Assembly (NCBI GenBank): GCA_902363625.1
Contig: CABJAS010000005.1
Span: 1-64,000, forward strand
DNA: 64,000 nt
From: Clostridiaceae bacterium
Lineage (GTDB): Bacteria > Bacillota_I > Bacilli_A > Erysipelotrichales > Coprobacillaceae
Direction: 5' to 3'
The notes beneath the pieces are model-generated. The model worked only from the letters and a program-made list of their open reading frames with translations. It made no database searches and was not told the DNA's origin. A program made the position numbers and the translations under genes. Every line of letters begins with the position of its first letter. Positions within the stretch are counted from its first letter, which is position 1. Positions 8,822 to 16,969 of this stretch are shown piece after piece.

Positions 8822-8980
8822 ATTGTTTTACTCATTTGATATTTTTGCTTTATAGCTATTTCATTATCACAAGTCGTTTATATTCTATAAGGGGAGTGTT
8901 AATAAAACTTCATTGGGAAGGAAATACTTTCTACAGTACTTTACAAGCAAGTCTCTTATTTTAAAAAATATATTCAAGAA

Positions 8981-9007
8981 TTAGCACTGATATATTGACA
9001 GTGCTAA
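8981..9007 (+). promoter_or_regulatory. CIRCE operator, upstream copy (HrcA site)
   Basis: TTAGCACTG, nine spacer bases, CAGTGCTAA: a perfect 9-9-9 inverted repeat. The consensus is TTAGCACTC-N9-GAGTGCTAA, so both arms carry one compensatory change. It overlaps the -35 box of the htpG promoter, the position for repression by HrcA. Confidence 0.9.
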
Positions 9008-9023
9008 CAAGATGTATTAAAAT
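8995..9023 (+). promoter_or_regulatory. htpG promoter
   Basis: TTGACA (8995-9000), 17 bases, TAAAAT (9018-9023). The -35 box lies inside the right half of the upstream CIRCE element. Confidence 0.85.
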
Positions 9024-9027
9024 AGCT

Positions 9028-9054
9028 TTAGCACATGTGATAAAAGAGTGCTAG
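9028..9054 (+). promoter_or_regulatory. Second, degenerate CIRCE operator
   Basis: TTAGCACAT, nine bases, GAGTGCTAG: 9-9-9 spacing with the right arm close to consensus and the left arm changed at its last two bases. It starts about five bases after the -10 box, covering the transcription start, and its right end touches the AGGAGG of htpG. A tandem HrcA arrangement is inferred. Confidence 0.7.
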
Positions 9055-9067
9055 GAGGATAATAGAT

Positions 9068-10975
9068 ATGAGTAAAAAACAATTTAAAGCCGAATCAAAA
9101 CGTTTATTAGATCTAATGATCAACTCTATTTATACGCATAAAGAAATCTTTTTAAGGGAGTTAATTTCAAATGCTTCAGATGCATCTGATAAACTGTATT
9201 ATAAAGCCTTAACAGAAAACTTATCTGACATCAACAAAGAAGACTTAAAGATTGAAATTAAAATCGATAAGAATGAACGCAGTTTAACCCTGATCGATCA
9301 TGGGATTGGGATGAGCAAGGAAGAGTTGGAAGAAAACCTTGGAACTATTGCTAAGAGCGGATCATTATCATTCAAAGAAGAACTTAAAAAATCAGAAGAA
9401 AATAACAGTGATGTAGATATCATCGGACAATTCGGTGTAGGATTCTATGCTGCTTTTATGGTAGCCAGCAAAGTTACTGTCTTATCTAAAAAATATGGAG
9501 AAGAGGAAGCCTATTTATGGAGCAGTGAAGGAGAAGAAGGGTACTCTTTAGAAAAATCAATGAAGAGTGAGCATGGAACAACGATCACTTTATACTTGAA
9601 GTCAAATACAGATGATGAAAACTATGATGAATATTTAGATGAATATACATTACAATCATTAATCAAGAAATATTCGGATTATGTACGTTATCCGATCATG
9701 ATGGATATGACGACATCTAAAAAGAAAGAAGACAGTGATGAATATGAAGATATCATTGAGACAAAGACATTGAATTCAATGGTACCTTTATGGAAACGCA
9801 GTAAATCTGATATTAGTGCAGAAGAATACAATGAGTTTTATAAAGACAAATTCAATGATTATACAGATCCGTTAAAAGTGATTCATACAAGTGTAGAAGG
9901 AAATGTTTCATTTGATGCTTTACTGTTCATTCCTTCAAAAGCACCAATGAATTATTATTCACGGGATTATGAAAAAGGATTGCAGCTTTATTCAAGAGGT
10001 GTATTCATCATGGATAAAGCCAGTGAGCTGATTCCTGAACACTTCCGTTTTGTGAAGGGGTTAGTGGATTCTCAGGATTTATCTTTAAATATTTCTCGTG
10101 AGATGCTTCAGCACGATCGTCAATTAAAAGTGATTGAAGGACGTATTGAAAAGAAGATCAAATCAGAGCTTGCCAATATGCTTAAAAATGACCGTGAACA
10201 GTATGAAGAATTTTATAAAAACTTTGGATTGCAGTTAAAATATGGCATCTATCAGTCTTATGGAATGAAAAAAGACTTACTGCAGGATTTATTGATGTAT
10301 TATTCTGCTAATGAAGGAAAGATGATCACATTAAAAGAATATGTTGAAAACATGTTAGAAGATCAAAAACATATTTATTTTGCTTCTGGTGAGTCTATTG
10401 AAAAAATCTCTAAATTACCACAATGTGAGTTATTAAAAGATAAAGGCTATGATCTTTTATACATGGTGGATAATGTAGATGAATTCTGTATTCAGATGAT
10501 GCATGAATTTGAAGAAAAAACTTTTAAAAATATTGCTCAGGGAGATTTAGACTTAGAAACTGAGGAAGAAAAGAAAGAATTAGAAAAACAAAACGAAGAA
10601 AACAAAGAAATGCTGGAATCAATCAAAACAGCTTTAGGAGATAAAGTCGTGGATGTTAAAGTGTCTTCACGCTTGAAATCACATCCGGTTTGCTTAGTCA
10701 GCAGTGATGGTATCTCATTCGAGATGGAAAAAGTATTGTCACAAATGCCGGGGCAGGAAGATATGCCGATGAAAGCAGGAAAGATTTTGGAAATCAACCC
10801 TAGCCATCCTATTTTCAATGCTTTGCAGGAAATCAAGGATGAAGATCAAATCAAGGATTACTCGCAGTTATTATATGATCAGGCATTATTAATCGAAGGA
10901 TTTGATGTGGAAGATCCGATCGAATTTTCTAACAAGATTTGTGAATTAATGATTAAAGCAAAAGTTGCACAGTAA
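9068..10975 (+). CDS. htpG: HtpG, Hsp90-family molecular chaperone
   Basis: 635 residues, full length for HtpG. The GHKL ATPase domain shows ELISNASDASDKLYY (about 31-45), the glycine-rich lid DHGIGMSKEEL and GQFGVGFYAAFMV. The middle domain has the conserved catalytic arginine in LNISREMLQ near residue 342. The C-terminal dimerisation domain follows. ATG 9068 is preceded by AGGAGG. The gene is monocistronic or nearly so and is preceded by two CIRCE operators, which places it in the HrcA regulon; in Bacillus subtilis htpG is not CIRCE-controlled. Confidence 0.97.
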   Translation: MSKKQFKAESKRLLDLMINSIYTHKEIFLRELISNASDASDKLYYKALTENLSDINKEDLKIEIKIDKNERSLTLIDHGIGMSKEELEENLGTIAKSGSLSFKEELKKSEENNSDVDIIGQFGVGFYAAFMVASKVTVLSKKYGEEEAYLWSSEGEEGYSLEKSMKSEHGTTITLYLKSNTDDENYDEYLDEYTLQSLIKKYSDYVRYPIMMDMTTSKKKEDSDEYEDIIETKTLNSMVPLWKRSKSDISAEEYNEFYKDKFNDYTDPLKVIHTSVEGNVSFDALLFIPSKAPMNYYSRDYEKGLQLYSRGVFIMDKASELIPEHFRFVKGLVDSQDLSLNISREMLQHDRQLKVIEGRIEKKIKSELANMLKNDREQYEEFYKNFGLQLKYGIYQSYGMKKDLLQDLLMYYSANEGKMITLKEYVENMLEDQKHIYFASGESIEKISKLPQCELLKDKGYDLLYMVDNVDEFCIQMMHEFEEKTFKNIAQGDLDLETEEEKKELEKQNEENKEMLESIKTALGDKVVDVKVSSRLKSHPVCLVSSDGISFEMEKVLSQMPGQEDMPMKAGKILEINPSHPIFNALQEIKDEDQIKDYSQLLYDQALLIEGFDVEDPIEFSNKICELMIKAKVAQ

Positions 10976-11000
10976 AAAACCTACCATTTATAAAAAAGTG

Positions 11001-11009
11001 TGCTATAAT
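11001..11009 (+). promoter_or_regulatory. Extended -10 promoter of the 42-residue gene
   Basis: TGCTATAAT is a full extended -10 element. No good -35 box is seen 17 bases upstream, which is normal for extended -10 promoters. The downstream gene thus has its own promoter after htpG. Confidence 0.65.
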
Positions 11010-11040
11010 GTTTCCATGAGATTTTAAGGAGGATAAACAC

Positions 11041-11169
11041 ATGAGATCTAAATTATTTAAAGTGGCTTCAATTGGAATCACAACGATGATTGGTGCATTT
11101 TTATCTATTAAATATCTTGAAAACGAAATGGATAAATGCTTTAACGAAAGAAGAAATTCAGGTGAATAG
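11041..11169 (+). CDS. 42-residue single-pass membrane peptide, unknown function
   Basis: The frame starts with ATG 11041 after AAGGAGG and ends with TAG at 11167. Translation begins MRSKLFKVASIGITTMIG and ends ERRNSGE. Residues 5-25 are hydrophobic with flanking basic residues, then a charged tail KYLENEMDKCFNERR. It has its own extended -10 promoter and its own terminator, so it is a real transcription unit. No homologue comes to mind. Small amphipathic membrane peptides of this sort can be regulators or toxins of type I systems, but no antisense RNA is evident. Confidence 0.65.
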   Translation: MRSKLFKVASIGITTMIGAFLSIKYLENEMDKCFNERRNSGE

Positions 11170-11176
11170 ATAAATA

Positions 11177-11217
11177 AAGGACTGTAACCCATTACATTTG
11201 GGGAAGTCCTTTTTTAT
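11177..11217 (+). terminator. Terminator after the small membrane peptide gene
   Basis: AAGGACT (11177-11183) pairs with AGTCCTT (11205-11211), followed by TTTTTATT. It ends the 42-residue gene and separates it from the LUD gene. Confidence 0.8.
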
Positions 11218-11241
11218 TACATTGCAAGGGGAGGAAAAGAG

Positions 11242-11883
11242 ATGGATCAGAATTTAAAGACATTGATGGATCTAAAGATAGAAAAGACGAGGAATGCATT
11301 GATTAAAAATAATATGGAGGCACATATTGTAGAAAATACAGAAGAACTAAATAAATTAATAAGTAAGTTAATTAAACCGGGGACATCGGTCAGTGTTGGC
11401 GGAAGTCAAACCTTGTTTGAAACAGGAATGATTGATCAATTAAGAAAGATGCCTATTACATTTAATGATCGCTATGATCCAAGTTTAACTGCAGAAGAGA
11501 TCGATGATGTGCATCGTCAAGCCTTTTTAGCGGATTACTTAATTACCAGCAGCAATGCCATAACAGAAGATGGGCTGCTTTATAATGTTGATGGGAAGGG
11601 AAACCGTGTGGCAGCTTTGATTTTCGGTCCTAAACATGTCATTGTGGTGGCAGGCATCAATAAAATTGTTCCTGATTTAGAGGCGGCAATAAAACGTGTC
11701 GAAAACGTAGCGGCACCGGCAAATGCTATTCGTTTAAACAAAGAGACACCATGCACTAATTTTGGTCATTGCGCTCACTGTAAATCCAAAGACCGTATCT
11801 GTTCTCATTATGTTGTGACAGGACGTCAGGGAACTCCCGGACGCATCAGCGTTATTTTAGTTAAAGAAAGTTTAGGCTATTAA
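11242..11883 (+). CDS. LUD-domain protein (LutC/YkgG family)
   Basis: 213 residues. The LUD fold is recognisable from VSVGGSQTLFETGMIDQL near residues 50-68, then DYLITSSNAITEDGLLYNVD and the RVAALIFGPKHVIVVAGINK strand. A C-terminal Cys motif CTNFGHCAHCKSKDRICSHY (residues about 171-190) probably binds a metal or Fe-S cluster. Family members take part in lactate or other 2-hydroxyacid oxidation together with LutA and LutB, which are absent here. The solitary LUD proteins of Firmicutes remain unassigned. The start follows GGGGAGG. Confidence 0.85.
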   Translation: MDQNLKTLMDLKIEKTRNALIKNNMEAHIVENTEELNKLISKLIKPGTSVSVGGSQTLFETGMIDQLRKMPITFNDRYDPSLTAEEIDDVHRQAFLADYLITSSNAITEDGLLYNVDGKGNRVAALIFGPKHVIVVAGINKIVPDLEAAIKRVENVAAPANAIRLNKETPCTNFGHCAHCKSKDRICSHYVVTGRQGTPGRISVILVKESLGY

Positions 11884-11897
11884 TCCTAAACTTTTTT
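11867..11897 (+). terminator. Terminator of the LUD gene
   Basis: AAAGTTTAGG (11867-11876) pairs with CCTAAACTTT (11885-11894), followed by TTTC. The stop codon of the LUD gene lies in the loop. Confidence 0.8.
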
Positions 11898-11903
11898 CTT
11901 ATA

Positions 11904-11932
11904 TTCAACGTATCAATTAAATATGTTATAAT
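11904..11932 (+). promoter_or_regulatory. Promoter of xpt
   Basis: TTCAAC (11904-11909), 17 bases, TATAAT (11927-11932) with a TG extension at 11924. The predicted start near 11939 leaves a leader of about 147 bases before xpt. Confidence 0.75.
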
Positions 11933-11938
11933 GGAGCA

Positions 11939-12085
11939 GGCGAAAGAGGCGTTAAACAGCCCTCGTCTAAATACTATTCATTTGTTAACTGTATTTCAGT
12001 GCATAGCACTGAAGCAAAACGCATGAAAATACATAAAATCGGGGGATTTCCCCATTGATATTAAATGATTTAAAGGAGAAGAAGT
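11939..12085 (+). promoter_or_regulatory. Structured 5' leader of xpt, class unidentified
   Basis: The leader contains a perfect 8-bp hairpin (TTCAGTGC 11995-12002 with GCACTGAA 12006-12013), a GAGG/CCTC pairing near 11947-11964 and a GGGGA-TTT-CCCC hairpin (about 12041-12053) some 20 bases before the AAAGGAG. The conserved core of the purine riboswitch expected before xpt is not present. There is no T tract, so any control would act on translation. It may be a diverged or unknown regulatory RNA. Confidence 0.45.
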
Positions 12086-12661
12086 ATGTTATTGCTAGAA
12101 AAAGAAATCATCCAAAGAGGAAAGATCATTAACGGAGAAATCTTAAAAGTAGATTCTTTCTTGAATCATCAGGTGGATCCGAAATTGATGGAAGCCATCG
12201 GAGAAGAATTCTATCATTATTTTAAGAAATATCCGATCACAAAAGTAGTGACAATTGAAACAAGCGGGATTGCTCCGGCATTGATGTGTGCTTTAAAATT
12301 AGAAGTCCCTATGATTTTTATTAAGAAAGCACAGCCGTCTACAATGCAGGAAGCATATGTCTCTCATGTTTTTTCCTTTACTAAAAATAAATCTTATACA
12401 ATTTGCTTATCTAAGCATTTAATTAGTGAAGACGATCATATACTATTTATAGATGACTTTCTGGCAAACGGTCAGGCATTTTTAGGAGTAGAGCAAATCG
12501 TTCACGAAGCTGGTGCGGTTATAGACGGAGTTGGAATTGTGATTGATAAAACATTCCAAGATGGTCATCTATTGATTAAAGAGAAGGGATACGATCTGTA
12601 TTCGTTAGCTAAAATTAAAAGCTTAGATGAAAATGGGGTAATTTTTGATGAGTCATTATAA
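12086..12661 (+). CDS. xpt: Xanthine phosphoribosyltransferase
   Basis: 191 residues, the usual length. It transfers phosphoribose from PRPP to xanthine, making XMP in purine salvage. The PRPP loop is visible as ILFIDDFLANGQA near residues 125-137, and IETSGIAPAL near 62-71 matches the Xpt signature. Start ATG 12086 follows AAAGGAG. It overlaps the next HAD gene by 14 bases, so they share a transcript. Regulation is probably through the 147-base leader. Confidence 0.95.
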   Translation: MLLLEKEIIQRGKIINGEILKVDSFLNHQVDPKLMEAIGEEFYHYFKKYPITKVVTIETSGIAPALMCALKLEVPMIFIKKAQPSTMQEAYVSHVFSFTKNKSYTICLSKHLISEDDHILFIDDFLANGQAFLGVEQIVHEAGAVIDGVGIVIDKTFQDGHLLIKEKGYDLYSLAKIKSLDENGVIFDESL

Positions 12662-13343
12662 TACATTGTTATTTGATTTGGATGGAGTAATTTTTGATTT
12701 TAAAAAAGCTGAGGAACACTCTTTCATTGAAACATTCAGGAAGATTGGCATCGAGGCAGATGAGTCACTATTCAAACGCTATCATCAGATCAATGATCAA
12801 TTATGGAAAGAATTTGAGCTGGGACATGTAACAAAGGATGAGGTCACAGTTGGACGCTTTAAACGACTATTTGAACAGTTAGGATTGGACTATCCTTATG
12901 ACCGCTTTGCCAGTGATTATCAGGAGGGTTTGGCGGATGGCTATTTTCTGATTCCGCACGCTAAAGAGACACTGGAAACCTTATCTTCAACGTATCGTTT
13001 ATTTGCAGTTACTAACGGTGTATCGAAAACAGCGTTTAAGCGTTTAAAAGGAACCGATACATTGCAGTATTTTCAAGCTGTGTTTGTATCAGAGGATTTG
13101 CATGCACAAAAGCCAAGCATGGAATACTTTAATCAGGTATTTTCAAGAATCGAAGCCTTTGATCCGGAAACAACTCTATTAATTGGAGATTCACTGACAT
13201 CCGATATACAAGGTGCAAACAATGCCGGACTGGACAGCTGCTGGATCAATACAGCCAAACAGCCACTCACAGGATCCGCAGTTCCAACATATCAGATCAC
13301 ACATATTGAAGATATATTTGAAATATTAGTTAAACGCGCCTAA
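12648..13343 (+). CDS. HAD-superfamily hydrolase (YjjG/YfnB type)
   Basis: 231 residues. Motif I is FDLDGVIFD at 8-16, motif II TNGVS near 123, the Lys in AQKPSMEYF near 149 and motif IV IGDSLTSDIQGANNAG near 180-195. This is the pyrimidine nucleotidase/house-cleaning phosphatase branch. Its overlap with xpt suggests a nucleotide substrate. The ATG at 12648 is preferred over the adjacent TTG; the ribosome binding site is a weak GGGG in the xpt gene, so it is probably translated by coupling. Confidence 0.88.
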   Translation: MSHYNTLLFDLDGVIFDFKKAEEHSFIETFRKIGIEADESLFKRYHQINDQLWKEFELGHVTKDEVTVGRFKRLFEQLGLDYPYDRFASDYQEGLADGYFLIPHAKETLETLSSTYRLFAVTNGVSKTAFKRLKGTDTLQYFQAVFVSEDLHAQKPSMEYFNQVFSRIEAFDPETTLLIGDSLTSDIQGANNAGLDSCWINTAKQPLTGSAVPTYQITHIEDIFEILVKRA

Positions 13344-13370
13344 AATAGTTTGAAGCGTTTAACTTTTTTT
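13330..13370 (+). terminator. Terminator of the xpt-HAD operon
   Basis: GTTAAACGC (13330-13338) pairs perfectly with GCGTTTAAC (13355-13363) and seven T follow. The right arm overlaps the -35 region of the feoA promoter. Confidence 0.88.
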
Positions 13371-13378
13371 GCTATAAT
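13350..13378 (+). promoter_or_regulatory. feoAB promoter
   Basis: An extended -10 TGCTATAAT (13370-13378) with TTTGAA 17 bases upstream. The spacer contains the T tract of the preceding terminator. No clear Fur box is seen around it. Confidence 0.7.
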
Positions 13379-13397
13379 AGGGCAAAGGGGTGAAATT

Positions 13398-13625
13398 ATG
13401 ACGTTAGATTTAGTACAGCCGGGGATGAGTGCTACCGTCGAAACCGTCGGGGGAGAAGGTTTATTGAGAAAGAGATTGCTGGAAATGGGATTAACGCCCA
13501 ATACTTTAATAAAGGTAAGAAAAATAGCGCCGATGGGGGATCCTATCGAAGTTTATTTAAGAAGCTATGTATTGACAATCAGAAAAGAAGATGCAGCTAA
13601 GATTACGGTGAAGGGGGTAAAATAG
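13398..13625 (+). CDS. feoA: FeoA, ferrous iron transport accessory protein
   Basis: 75 residues, an SH3-like protein with the usual LVQPGMSATVETVGGEG start, LLRKRLLEMGLTPNT middle and end APMGDPIEVYLRSYVLTIRK. The start 13398 follows AAAGGGGTGA; an upstream frame to 13350 would run through the promoter and is rejected. The stop codon overlaps the GTG start of feoB by one base. FeoA assists the FeoB GTPase channel at the membrane. Confidence 0.95.
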   Translation: MTLDLVQPGMSATVETVGGEGLLRKRLLEMGLTPNTLIKVRKIAPMGDPIEVYLRSYVLTIRKEDAAKITVKGVK

Positions 13626-15637
13626 TGGAACATTTGATTGCTTTAGTAGGAAATCAAAATTGTGGGAAAACCACTTTGTTTAACCAGCTGACCGGATCAA
13701 ATCAGCATGTGGGTAATTTTCCGGGAGTAACAGTTGAAAAGAAAATGGGAACAATGAAACGGCATAAAGATATTACAATCGTAGATTTGCCGGGAATTTA
13801 TTCGTTAACGCCTTATACATCGGAAGAGATTGTGACAACGGATTTTTTATTGAAAGACCGTCCGGAATTGATTATTGATATTATAGATGCAACCAATATC
13901 GAAAGAAATTTATATCTGACTTTACAGATGATGGAATTGAATATTCCAATGGTTATTGCTTTAAATATGATGGATGAGGTAGTGGGAAGCGGAAACAGCA
14001 TTGATGTATCCGGATTATCAGAGGCTTTGGGGATACCGGTATATCCTATTTCAGCCAGCAAGGGAGACGGTATCATTGATCTGGTGAATCAGGTTAATGC
14101 TATGGTCAAAAACCGTCCGCCGGTTCATCATGTTGATTTTTGTTCCGGGGAGATTCATCGTGCGATTCATGCGATTCGTCACTTAATTGAGGATCATACC
14201 GATCGTCTGCGTTTGCCAAATCGCTATGTTGTGACACGCTTAATTGAAGGAAATGATCGTTTAGAACAAGAATTGGGCTTAACAGATGAAGAATGTCACA
14301 TCATTCATCATATTGTGGAGGAAATGGAAAAAAATCTGCAGACCGATCGTGAAGCGGCAGTTGTGGATATGCGCTATAATTATATTGAGAAAGTCTGTCA
14401 GCAGTGTGTGTTTAAGGAAGGCGAAACGAATGAACAGATTCGCTCTGAAAAGATTGATAAATTGTTGACGAATAAATATTTAGCGATACCGATCTTTATT
14501 GGAATTATGTTCCTGATCTTTTATTTAACGTTCAGTGTTATTGGCGGACCTCTTCAGGAATTGTTAGAGGGAGGCATTGATCAATTTAATCAGATGCTTT
14601 CAGGCTTACTGCAGACCTGGCAGGTGAACGATCTGCTTCAATCTTTAATCATTGACGGTATTTGCAGTGGGGTAGGAAGTGTCTTATCTTTCATGCCGAT
14701 TATTGTTGTCCTGTTCTTCTTCTTATCCTTATTAGAAGATAGTGGTTATATGGCGCGTATTGCCTTTGTAATGGATAAGTTTTTAAGAAAACTGGGGTTA
14801 TCCGGACGTTCATTCGTACCGATGCTGATCGGCTTTGGCTGCAGTGTGCCTGCGATCATGGCAACGCGTACCTTATCCTCTGAACGTGACCGTAAAATGA
14901 CCATAGTGCTGACACCCTTTCTGTCATGCAGTGCTAAGCTTCCGATTTACGGAATGATTACTGCGGCATTCTTTTCAGAGAAAGCGGCTTTAGTCATGAT
15001 TACGATTTACTGTATTGGAATCTTTGTTGCGATTTTATCCGGATTACTATTAAAAAGCACCGTATTAAAAGGAGAACCGGTTCCCTTTGTATTGGAATTA
15101 CCGGCTTATCGCATTCCTTCTTACAAGAGTGTTTTGATGCATATGTGGGAAAAAGCAAAAGACTTTATCAAGAAAGCCTTCACGATTATTTTTATTGCTT
15201 CAATGGTTATTTGGTTCCTACAGTCTTTTTCATGGAACCTAACTTTAGTCGCTGATAGTTCAAACAGTATTTTAGCGTCTATTGGAAACTTTGTTGCCCC
15301 AATCTTTAAACCAATGGGATTTGATGACTGGCGTGCTTCTACAGCTCTGATTACCGGAATTACAGCTAAAGAATCAGTTGTATCTACACTGACGGTTCTT
15401 CTTGGCAGTGATAATTCCATGATGCTAAGTCAGATGCTGCAAACGATCTTTACCCCTCAAAGTGCCTTTGCCTTTTTAGTGTTTACGGTACTCTATATGC
15501 CTTGTGTAGCAGCTTTTGCCGCAACTAAAAAAGAACTGGGATCACTAAAGGAAGCCCTGTACTGTGCCTTGTTTCAAACCGGAACAGCTTACGTTGTTTC
15601 ACTCGTGGTTTATCAGCTTTCTTCACTGATGATGTAG
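13625..15637 (+). CDS. feoB: FeoB, ferrous iron transporter with GTPase domain
   Basis: 670 residues. The cytoplasmic G domain shows G1 GNQNCGKTTLF (9-19), G2 region VGNFPGVTVEKK, G3 DLPGIYSLTPY and G4 NMMD. The membrane part has two gate repeats, including PMLIGFGCSVPAIMATRTL and AKESVVSTLTVLLGS. GTG start, coupled to feoA; AGGGGG upstream. It imports Fe2+. No feoC is seen. Confidence 0.97.
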   Translation: MEHLIALVGNQNCGKTTLFNQLTGSNQHVGNFPGVTVEKKMGTMKRHKDITIVDLPGIYSLTPYTSEEIVTTDFLLKDRPELIIDIIDATNIERNLYLTLQMMELNIPMVIALNMMDEVVGSGNSIDVSGLSEALGIPVYPISASKGDGIIDLVNQVNAMVKNRPPVHHVDFCSGEIHRAIHAIRHLIEDHTDRLRLPNRYVVTRLIEGNDRLEQELGLTDEECHIIHHIVEEMEKNLQTDREAAVVDMRYNYIEKVCQQCVFKEGETNEQIRSEKIDKLLTNKYLAIPIFIGIMFLIFYLTFSVIGGPLQELLEGGIDQFNQMLSGLLQTWQVNDLLQSLIIDGICSGVGSVLSFMPIIVVLFFFLSLLEDSGYMARIAFVMDKFLRKLGLSGRSFVPMLIGFGCSVPAIMATRTLSSERDRKMTIVLTPFLSCSAKLPIYGMITAAFFSEKAALVMITIYCIGIFVAILSGLLLKSTVLKGEPVPFVLELPAYRIPSYKSVLMHMWEKAKDFIKKAFTIIFIASMVIWFLQSFSWNLTLVADSSNSILASIGNFVAPIFKPMGFDDWRASTALITGITAKESVVSTLTVLLGSDNSMMLSQMLQTIFTPQSAFAFLVFTVLYMPCVAAFAATKKELGSLKEALYCALFQTGTAYVVSLVVYQLSSLMM

Positions 15638-15710
15638 CTTTCTAGTTTAGAAAAAATGACAAAATAATAAAAATATATGTTACATTGTATTTGCTAACAT
15701 AAGTATATAA

Positions 15711-15736
15711 AAAGAGGCGCTCAAAGCGTCTCTTTT
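15711..15736. terminator. Bidirectional terminator between feoB and ilvE
   Basis: AAAGAGGCGCT pairs with AGCGTCTCTTT across a three-base loop, with A-rich and T-rich flanks. It serves both the plus-strand feoB and the convergent aminotransferase gene. Confidence 0.85.
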
Positions 15737-16799
15737 ACTTTATAATTCTTGTCCACTGATATGGATCTTCTATTTTTCCCCATTGAATACCGGTTAATGT
15801 ATCATATAAACGCTGTGTCAACGGTCCGGTTTTGAAATCATTGATTGTGACAATATCCCCTTTATAATTCAATTCTCCAACAGGGGAAATAACCGCTGCG
15901 GTTCCTGTTCCAAATACTTCCTTTAAAGTACCGTTGTGTCCGGCTTCCATTAAATCATCGATGCTTAATTCTCTTTCAGAGACTTTATATCCCCAGTCCT
16001 TAAGCAGTCTCAGCATGGAATCACGTGTTACACCAGGAAGTACAGAACCATCGATTGGGGCAGTGATAATCTCATCACCGATATAAAACATGATATTCAT
16101 CGTTCCTACTTCTTCTACATATTTACGATGAACGCCATCCAGCCATAATACTTGTGTATAGCCTTTTTGTTCTGCTTTAACCTGTGCTGCAACGCTGGCA
16201 GCATAGTTGCCTCCACATTTTGTAAATCCGGTTCCGCCTTTAACAGCACGAACATATTCATCTTCTACCCAAATCTTAATCGGATTAACACCCTCTGGAT
16301 AATAAGCTCCTACCGGTGAAAGGATAATGATAAACTTATAGCTGTTTGCCGGATGGACTCCGACACTTGGCTGAGCGGCATACATGAATGGACGAATGTA
16401 AAGTGATGTATCCGGTGCTGTTGGAATCCAATCCTGTTCATATTTAACGATCGCTTCGACGGCTTCAATAAACATTTCTTCAGGTAAAGCCGGCATACAT
16501 AAACGAGCATTAGAATTAATCATTCTTCGTGCATTCATTTCCGGTCTAAACAACATGACATCCCCATTTGGATTACGATAAGCTTTTAATCCCTCAAAGG
16601 TTTCCTGTGCATAATGCAACACCATAGCGGCAGGATCCATGGCAATCGGCTCATAAGGTGTAATTCTGGCATCATGCCATCCTTGCCCTTCATCATAATC
16701 AATCGTCAGCATGTGATCGGTAAAATAATTTCCAAAACCAAGATGATTTTGATCCGGTTTTTCTTTTAAATGTGTACTTCGTGTTATCTTGATATCCAT
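15735..16799 (-). CDS. ilvE: Branched-chain amino acid aminotransferase
   Basis: 354 residues. A class IV PLP aminotransferase of the longer BCAT type: FETEGLKAYR-like TFEGLKAYRNPNGDVMLFRP at residues 67-86, the PLP lysine in GGTGFTKCGGNYAAS near 204, and EEVGTMNIMF near 240. It interconverts Leu/Ile/Val and their 2-oxo acids with glutamate. No biosynthetic ilv or leu genes lie nearby, so it may serve degradation or salvage. It is transcribed alone, divergently from niaR. Confidence 0.95.
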   Translation of the reverse strand: MDIKITRSTHLKEKPDQNHLGFGNYFTDHMLTIDYDEGQGWHDARITPYEPIAMDPAAMVLHYAQETFEGLKAYRNPNGDVMLFRPEMNARRMINSNARLCMPALPEEMFIEAVEAIVKYEQDWIPTAPDTSLYIRPFMYAAQPSVGVHPANSYKFIIILSPVGAYYPEGVNPIKIWVEDEYVRAVKGGTGFTKCGGNYAASVAAQVKAEQKGYTQVLWLDGVHRKYVEEVGTMNIMFYIGDEIITAPIDGSVLPGVTRDSMLRLLKDWGYKVSERELSIDDLMEAGHNGTLKEVFGTGTAAVISPVGELNYKGDIVTINDFKTGPLTQRLYDTLTGIQWGKIEDPYQWTRIIK

Positions 16800-16940
16800 A
16801 TATAATCCCCTTTTTTAATGATTATAAGTAATAATACGCTTTTTTATTAGTATTTTCAATAGTTTATTCCTATTATCTAAATATTTTTATAATATTTCGC
16901 TTTCTTACAAAAAATATCTATTTTAATTAATTTAAAACCT

Positions 16941-16949
16941 TGCTATAAT
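16941..16949 (+). promoter_or_regulatory. Extended -10 promoter of niaR
   Basis: TGCTATAAT followed by GGGGAGTAAGGGGTGA, the ribosome binding site of niaR. The 5' untranslated region is very short. Confidence 0.65.
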
Positions 16950-16969
16950 GGGGAGTAAGGGGTGAAGAT

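Noticed and set aside
10537-10836. Antisense frame inside htpG and similar frames elsewhere opposite real genes
   Set aside because: They mirror codon structure of the real gene, lack ribosome binding sites and show no domain.
11939-12085. Guanine/purine riboswitch before xpt
   Set aside because: The conserved loop and three-way junction sequences of that class are missing.
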